From: TK10-74A sp965217625 | Lineage (GTDB): Bacteria; Chloroflexota; Dehalococcoidia; Bin125 | Direction: 5' to 3' | Assembly (NCBI GenBank): GCA_965217625.1 | Contig: OZ244557.1 | Span: 2,542,001-2,606,000, forward strand | Length of the DNA stretch: 64,000 bases | Shown: positions 60,473 to 64,000 of the stretch, piece by piece | How the letters are laid out: each line of letters opens with the position of its first letter | How positions within the stretch are numbered: the first letter of the stretch is position 1 | Program-made: the position numbers and the translations under genes | The notes under the pieces: model-generated | Told to the model about the DNA's origin: nothing | The model's input: the letters and a program-made list of their open reading frames with translations, nothing else | Database searches by the model: none

Positions 60473-61561
60473 GTGCGGATCACGAACGTCACGGTGCAGA
60501 TCGCGAACTGGCCGGTCGATCCCTGGCAAGTCGGCGCCGGCAGGCGCTTCGGGGGGAACGACCAACTCGGCGTCGTCACGGTCTCGACCGACGAGGGGAT
60601 CAGCGGGCACGCCTTCCTCAGCCGGCCCCAGTACCACGCGCGCGGCCTGATCGCCTACGCCAAGCCCACGGTCATGGGCCGCAATCCCCAGGACATCGGC
60701 GCGATCTGGCGCGACCTCTGGAAGATGGGCCACTCGATCCACACTTCCGTCATGGGCGCCATCGACATCTGCCTGTGGGACATCAACGGCAAGATCGCCG
60801 GTCAGCCCATCCACCGCCTGCTGGGCACCTGCAAGGAGTCGGCGCCGGTCTACTCCAGCACGGCCTACTGGGAGACCCCGGAGGAGTACGCGGAGGAGGC
60901 GATCCGCTTCCGCGACGCCGGCTGGATCGCCCACAAGATCCACCCCCACACCGAGCCGCGCGCCGATGTCGAGATCTGCAGCGCCGTGCGGGAGGCCGTC
61001 GGCGACGACATGATCCTCATGCTCGATTCCATGTGGGCCTACCAGTACGAGGACGCGCTGCGCGTCGGCCGCGCCATTGAGGACCTGGGCTTCTACTGGT
61101 ACGAGGATCCGCTCGTCGCGGAGGACGTCTACAACTACGTCAAGCTGCACCAGAAGCTCGACATCCCCATCATGTCGACGGAGAACGCCCCCGGCCGCTT
61201 CTACGGCATGGCGCAGTGGATCACGCAGCAGGCCACCGACTACCTGCGCGGCGATGTCGCCGTGACCGGCGGCATCACGCCCACCGTGCGGCTCTGCCAC
61301 CTGGCCGAGGGCTTCAACATGAAGTGCGAGATCCACCACGGCGGCAACTCGCTCAACAACGTCGCCAACCTGCACGTCACGATGGCCGTCCCCAACTGCG
61401 AGTTCTTCGAGTTCTTCCCCAGCACCGGCGACATGCAGTACGGCCTCGTCGAGGAGATCGACATGTCCGGCGGCGTCGTGCACGCGCCCACCGAGCCGGG
61501 CCTCGGCTACGAGATCGACTGGGACCGCCTGCGGCGGGAGCACGTCGAGACCCTTGAGTAG
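60473..61561 (+). CDS. Mandelate racemase/muconate lactonizing (enolase) superfamily enzyme
   Basis: 362 residues. Metal ligands D185 (LMLDSM), E211 (YEDPL) and E237 (STEN); catalytic candidates K155-x-H157 (AHKIHPH), D261 and H288/H289 (EIHHGG). The set is like acid-sugar dehydratases (e.g. rhamnonate or galactarate types) more than racemases. It would abstract a proton next to a carboxylate. Substrate unknown. GTG at 60473 with GGGAGGA 5 nt ahead. A SnoaL-like gene follows 39 nt later. Confidence 0.88.
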   Translation: MRITNVTVQIANWPVDPWQVGAGRRFGGNDQLGVVTVSTDEGISGHAFLSRPQYHARGLIAYAKPTVMGRNPQDIGAIWRDLWKMGHSIHTSVMGAIDICLWDINGKIAGQPIHRLLGTCKESAPVYSSTAYWETPEEYAEEAIRFRDAGWIAHKIHPHTEPRADVEICSAVREAVGDDMILMLDSMWAYQYEDALRVGRAIEDLGFYWYEDPLVAEDVYNYVKLHQKLDIPIMSTENAPGRFYGMAQWITQQATDYLRGDVAVTGGITPTVRLCHLAEGFNMKCEIHHGGNSLNNVANLHVTMAVPNCEFFEFFPSTGDMQYGLVEEIDMSGGVVHAPTEPGLGYEIDWDRLRREHVETLE

Positions 61562-61600
61562 CCGGCGACGCCTGCGTCGCCGCCGAACGCGGAGCGACCC

Positions 61601-61984
61601 ATGATCTCGACCGACGACCGGCTCGCCATCCTCGATCTCTGCGCGCGCTACAACTACGCGATCGATACCGGCGCCTCGGAGGCCTGGGCCGACACCTTCA
61701 CGGCCGACGGCGTCTTCGACGGCCCCGCCGGCCACGCCGAGGGGCACGACGCGCTCGTGGCCTTCTGCGATCAACTCGCCAAGGACTTCCCCGGCGCGAT
61801 GCACTTCACCGACAACCACCTCTTCGAGCGGGCGGGCGACGGCGTCCGCCACCGCTGCTTCCTCAGCTTCCAGGTCCCCGTCGAGGGTCGCACCGACATC
61901 TGGCTGCTCGCCTACGAGGACGACGTCGTCAGCGTGGACGGCGAGTGGCGCTTCCGCAGCCGCCGCGTGGCGCCGCTGCGCTAG
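61601..61984 (+). CDS. SnoaL-like / NTF2-fold protein
   Basis: 127 residues: DRLAILDLCARYNYAIDTGA, WADTFTADGVFDG and a WRFRSRRV ending are typical of SnoaL-like polyketide cyclase/small dehydratase-type proteins. A catalytic role is often unproven in this family. Between the enolase and OsmC genes on the same strand; GGAGCGACCC precedes the ATG. Confidence 0.8.
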   Translation: MISTDDRLAILDLCARYNYAIDTGASEAWADTFTADGVFDGPAGHAEGHDALVAFCDQLAKDFPGAMHFTDNHLFERAGDGVRHRCFLSFQVPVEGRTDIWLLAYEDDVVSVDGEWRFRSRRVAPLR

Positions 61985-62018
61985 CATGCGCGTCGAATCG
62001 GAGCGAAGGGAGCGCGCC

Positions 62019-62489
62019 ATGCCGGACGACGGCTTCACCTACATCAGCAAGAACCGATTGGTGTTCAAGGGCGGCCTGCGGCACGCCTACCTGGGCGACG
62101 TCGCGGAGCCGGTGCCCTACGGCGTGCAGGGCGCCCTGCGCGAGTACTACGGCGCCGGCGAGGGCCCGCCCATCGCCGCGACGCTGGACCACATCGTGGC
62201 GGCGGTCGGCGGTTGAATGTACGGCACACTGGCGGGCGCGCTGCGCGCTCGCAAGGTCGAGTTCGACCGATCCAGCTTCACGGCCGATGTCGAGGGCACG
62301 ATCGCGGGGGCGCGCAACGACACCATTCGCATCACCAAGATCCACGTGAACTACCACGTCGCGATCCCGGCCCAGCAGCGCGAGACGTTCGATCGCGCGC
62401 TGCGCGTGCACACCGCGGCCTGCCCCGCGCATGAGAGCGTCAAGGACGCGATCGAGATCACGTACGCGGCGGAGATCGCGGAGCGCTAG
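62019..62489 (+). CDS. OsmC-family protein with in-frame TGA at the peroxidatic Cys (probable selenoprotein)
   Basis: One continuous frame interrupted by a single TGA (62214-62216). Read through, it gives 156 residues of a complete OsmC/Ohr-type protein: N-terminal YISKNRLVFKGG, IAATLDHIVAAVGG, then [TGA] MYGTLAGALRARKVEFD (in part), and the second cysteine C135 in HTAACPAHES. TGA is codon 66, where OsmC proteins have the first redox Cys (the GGC of ...GGCxxxTL). That is the replacement expected for selenocysteine. OsmC proteins reduce organic hydroperoxides. Downstream at 62232-62252 is a hairpin at SECIS distance. ATG at 62019 is chosen for GGGAGCG ahead; another in-frame ATG is at 61986. 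Alternative: a nonsense mutation, or two separate frames. Confidence 0.75.
62232..62252 (+). promoter_or_regulatory. SECIS-like hairpin after the in-frame TGA
   Basis: Eight to nine pairs (GCGGGCGCG with CGCGCTCGC, one G-U) closing a CTG loop, or a GCTGC loop if the last pair opens. It begins 15 nt after the TGA with the loop about 25 nt away, inside the usual bacterial SECIS range, and its loop can begin with G. It lies in GC-rich coding DNA where hairpins are common, so this alone proves little. Confidence 0.45.
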
Positions 62490-62505
62490 CCACCAAGCGT
62501 CGCGC

Positions 62506-62691
62506 TCAGCCCCACAGCAAACCGGCGACGACCACGGCTCCGGCGGCGATGGCCAGGATTAGCGCTGTCTGCGCAAGCACCAGCTTGAGCATCCAGGTCT
62601 TGAGCATCGCGGTTTGGCGGTCGAGGTCCGCCTGCATTGCCAGCCCGAATTGTTCGATGTCCGCTCGCATGGCCAGCCGGTGTTGTTCCAT
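62506..62691 (-). CDS. Small DUF1640-like membrane protein, array copy 3
   Basis: 61 residues: MEQHRLAMRADIEQFGLAMQ (helical), KTWMLKL and a C-terminal TM helix (LAQTALILAIAAGAVVVAGLL). One of three units 224 bp apart. The ATG has GGGGGAG about 8 nt ahead. Convergent with the OsmC gene. Confidence 0.65.
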   Translation of the reverse strand: MEQHRLAMRADIEQFGLAMQADLDRQTAMLKTWMLKLVLAQTALILAIAAGAVVVAGLLWG

Positions 62692-62729
62692 GTCCGCGTT
62701 CTCCCCCACCCCCCGGCAACTCGTCGCGC

Positions 62730-62915
62730 TCAGCCCCACAGCACGCCGGCGACCACGATCGCTCCGACCGCGGCGGCGGTGTAGGCCCCGAGTTGCAGCC
62801 ACAGCAGCCGCGTGAAGCGCGCTTCCAGCCGGGCGAATGCAAGGTCCAGGTCCGCCTTCATCGCCAGGCGCTGTTGTTCCAGGTCCGCCCGCATGGCCAG
62901 CCGGTGCTGTTCCAT
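62730..62915 (-). CDS. Small DUF1640-like membrane protein, array copy 2
   Basis: 61 residues: MEQHRLAMRADLEQQRLAMK, then ADLDLAFARLEARFTRLLWL and a TM ending AAAVGAIVVAGVLWG. Same length, start and spacer as copy 3, with a different middle. The helical stretch repeats the unit LAM-x-AD(L/I), like DUF1640 coiled coils. Confidence 0.65.
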   Translation of the reverse strand: MEQHRLAMRADLEQQRLAMKADLDLAFARLEARFTRLLWLQLGAYTAAAVGAIVVAGVLWG

Positions 62916-62953
62916 GTCCGCGTTCTTCCCCACCCCCCGGCAACTCGTCGCAC

Positions 62954-63208
62954 TCAGCCCCACAGCACGCCGGCGACCACGATCGCTCCGACCGCGATCG
63001 TCAGGAATAGCGCTGTCTGCGCAAGCATCAGCTTGAGCATCCAGTTCTGGAGCATCGCGGTTTGGAGTGCGAGCCTCGCATCCAGGTACGCCTTCGTAAC
63101 CAAGTCGTCCTGGGAGTCCTGGAGAACCTCCACGACGGCCTGGGCCTGCTCTTGCGTGTCCCCGTGGCTGCTGAGAAAACCGATCGCGCGTGCCGGGTTG
63201 AATGCCAT
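62954..63208 (-). CDS. Small DUF1640-like membrane protein, array copy 1 (full)
   Basis: 84 residues: MAFNPARAIGFLSSHGDTQE, QAQAVVEVLQDSQDDLVTKAYL (in part), QNWMLKLMLAQTALFL and a TM ending VGAIVVAGVLWG. Its N-terminal half parallels the full protein at 27655 (AQA...VEV-x4-SQ-x2-LVTK), which ties the two arrays together. ATG at 63208 with GGAGGG ahead; an in-frame GTG at 63217 overlaps that RBS. A TAGGAT box lies at 63268-63273. Confidence 0.72.
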   Translation of the reverse strand: MAFNPARAIGFLSSHGDTQEQAQAVVEVLQDSQDDLVTKAYLDARLALQTAMLQNWMLKLMLAQTALFLTIAVGAIVVAGVLWG

Positions 63209-63310
63209 CTGGACCACCCTCCGTCCGCTCTCTGGCGACCGCTACGAAGAATGCGCCCTCATGCGACATCCTAGCAGGCCGCCAACCGGGCACGGCCGAC
63301 GGCGCAGTGC

Positions 63311-64000
63311 TCAGTCGAACATCAGCACGGTCCGCGCGACCTCCCGCTGGCGGATCGACTCGAAGGCGTCGTTCAGGTCCTCCAGCCGGCCGCGCTTGCT
63401 CACCATCTCGTCCAGCTTCAGCCGGCCCTGCCGGTAGAACTCGATGTAGTTCGGCATATCGATCTTGAAGTGGTTCGAGCCCAGCGCGGAGCCCACCAGC
63501 GTCCGCTGGTACAGCCACTCGGCCGGGATCTCGAGCTTCTCGCCCAGCGGGACCATCCCGATCGACGTCGTCATGCCGCCGTTGCGGATCGACTGGAAGG
63601 CCTGCTCGACCGTGCGCTTCAGCCCGATCGCCTCGAACGAGAAGTCCACGCCCTCGCCGCCCGTCAGATCCCGGATCTGCTCCACCGGGTCCCCCGCCGA
63701 GGCGTCGACGCTGTGCGTGGCGCCCAGGTCGCGCGCCGTGCGCAGCTTGTGCTCCTCCACGTCCACGGCGATGATCATCCGCGCCCCCGCGATGCGGGCC
63801 CCCTGAATCACCGAGAGGCCCGCGCCGCCCGCGCCGTACACGGCGACCGTCGATCCGGGCGTGACGCGGGCCGTGTTCAGAGCGGCGCCCACCCCCGTCG
63901 TCACGCCGCAGCCGATCAGCGCCGCCACCTCGAACGGCACGTCCTTGTCGATCGGCACCACCCCGCTCTCGTGCAGGAGCATCTGCTCCGCGTAGCCCCC
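63311..64000 (-). CDS. Zinc-dependent alcohol dehydrogenase, N-terminus beyond window
   Basis: C-terminal 229 residues of a second class III/NDMA-type alcohol dehydrogenase; the 5' end is off the right edge. LIGCGVTTGVGAALNTARVTPGSTVAVYGAGGAGL (in part) gives the zinc Cys and the NAD loop GAGGAG. It parallels the gene at 59190-60278 along its length, including the FYRQGRLKLDEMVSKRG-type ending, so the two are paralogues. Confidence 0.9.
   Translation of the reverse strand, partial: GGYAEQMLLHESGVVPIDKDVPFEVAALIGCGVTTGVGAALNTARVTPGSTVAVYGAGGAGLSVIQGARIAGARMIIAVDVEEHKLRTARDLGATHSVDASAGDPVEQIRDLTGGEGVDFSFEAIGLKRTVEQAFQSIRNGGMTTSIGMVPLGEKLEIPAEWLYQRTLVGSALGSNHFKIDMPNYIEFYRQGRLKLDEMVSKRGRLEDLNDAFESIRQREVARTVLMFD

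Noticed and set aside
62217..62489. Independent short OsmC gene starting at the ATG after TGA
   Set aside because: No convincing RBS at the correct distance, and it would lack the N-terminal half of the fold and the first redox Cys, all of which is present just upstream in the same frame.

Overview
The window is about 64 kb of very GC-rich (roughly 70% by eye), densely packed bacterial DNA with short intergenic gaps. No rRNA or tRNA gene was found. The gene mix fits a high-GC member of the Chloroflexota (SAR202/Dehalococcoidia-like or a sponge/marine relative): seven CaiB/BaiF CoA-transferase genes (eight domains), enoyl-CoA hydratase-like proteins, a luciferase-like monooxygenase and a deazaflavin-type reductase, TauD and PhyH dioxygenases, a mandelate-racemase-type enzyme and peptide ABC transport. 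The phylum call is an inference from content only. Ordinary genes end in TGA, so TGA is a normal stop here.

Layout. 1-1.65 kb: a nuclease-NTPase gene cut by the left edge. 1.9-10.2 kb: an EctB-type aminotransferase, a crotonase, a large LRR surface protein and a fused double CaiB protein. 10.2-11.9 kb: a small accessory island with a remnant of a T4-beta-type gene and a HigB-HigA/ImmA toxin-antitoxin pair. 12-17.5 kb: an acyl-CoA carboxyltransferase followed by three CaiB genes. 17.6-27.1 kb: a serine hydrolase, a SIMPL protein, an isobutyryl-CoA-mutase-like enzyme, an LLM monooxygenase, DUF429, an ABC-2 exporter and a lysine-2,3-aminomutase-type enzyme preceded by a clear c-di-AMP (ydaO) riboswitch. 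27.4-27.9 kb: a tandem array of tiny DUF1640-like membrane proteins. 28-35 kb: a phosphoesterase, a 2-hydroxyacyl-CoA lyase/oxalyl-CoA decarboxylase and a peptide ABC operon lacking its ATPases. 35.3-41.5 kb: a 2-hydroxyacid dehydrogenase, vapBC, TauD, a MoaD-like protein, a tungsten aldehyde:ferredoxin oxidoreductase and an intact IS5-type element inserted in a REP-like repeat. 41.8-57 kb: an amidase, split CaiB pair, haloacetate dehalogenase, SDRs, MFS pump, PhyH, hydrolase-CaiB pair, BadI/MenB-like enzyme and a DUF3179 lipoprotein with a 15-bp minisatellite. 57-64 kb: an APH-like kinase, a membrane protein, two Zn-alcohol dehydrogenases (one cut by the right edge), an enolase-superfamily enzyme, a SnoaL-like protein, an OsmC gene with an in-frame TGA at the peroxidatic cysteine (selenocysteine candidate) and a second DUF1640-like array.

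How the genes fit together: most encode acyl-CoA and organic-acid catabolism (CoA transfer, carboxylation, mutation, hydration, oxidation). A smaller theme is osmotic adjustment (EctB, and KamA under a c-di-AMP riboswitch). Another is mobile or defence functions (nuclease-NTPase, HigBA, VapBC, beta remnant, IS). Many genes on both strands share a TANNCT hexamer shortly upstream that looks like the local -10 promoter box.
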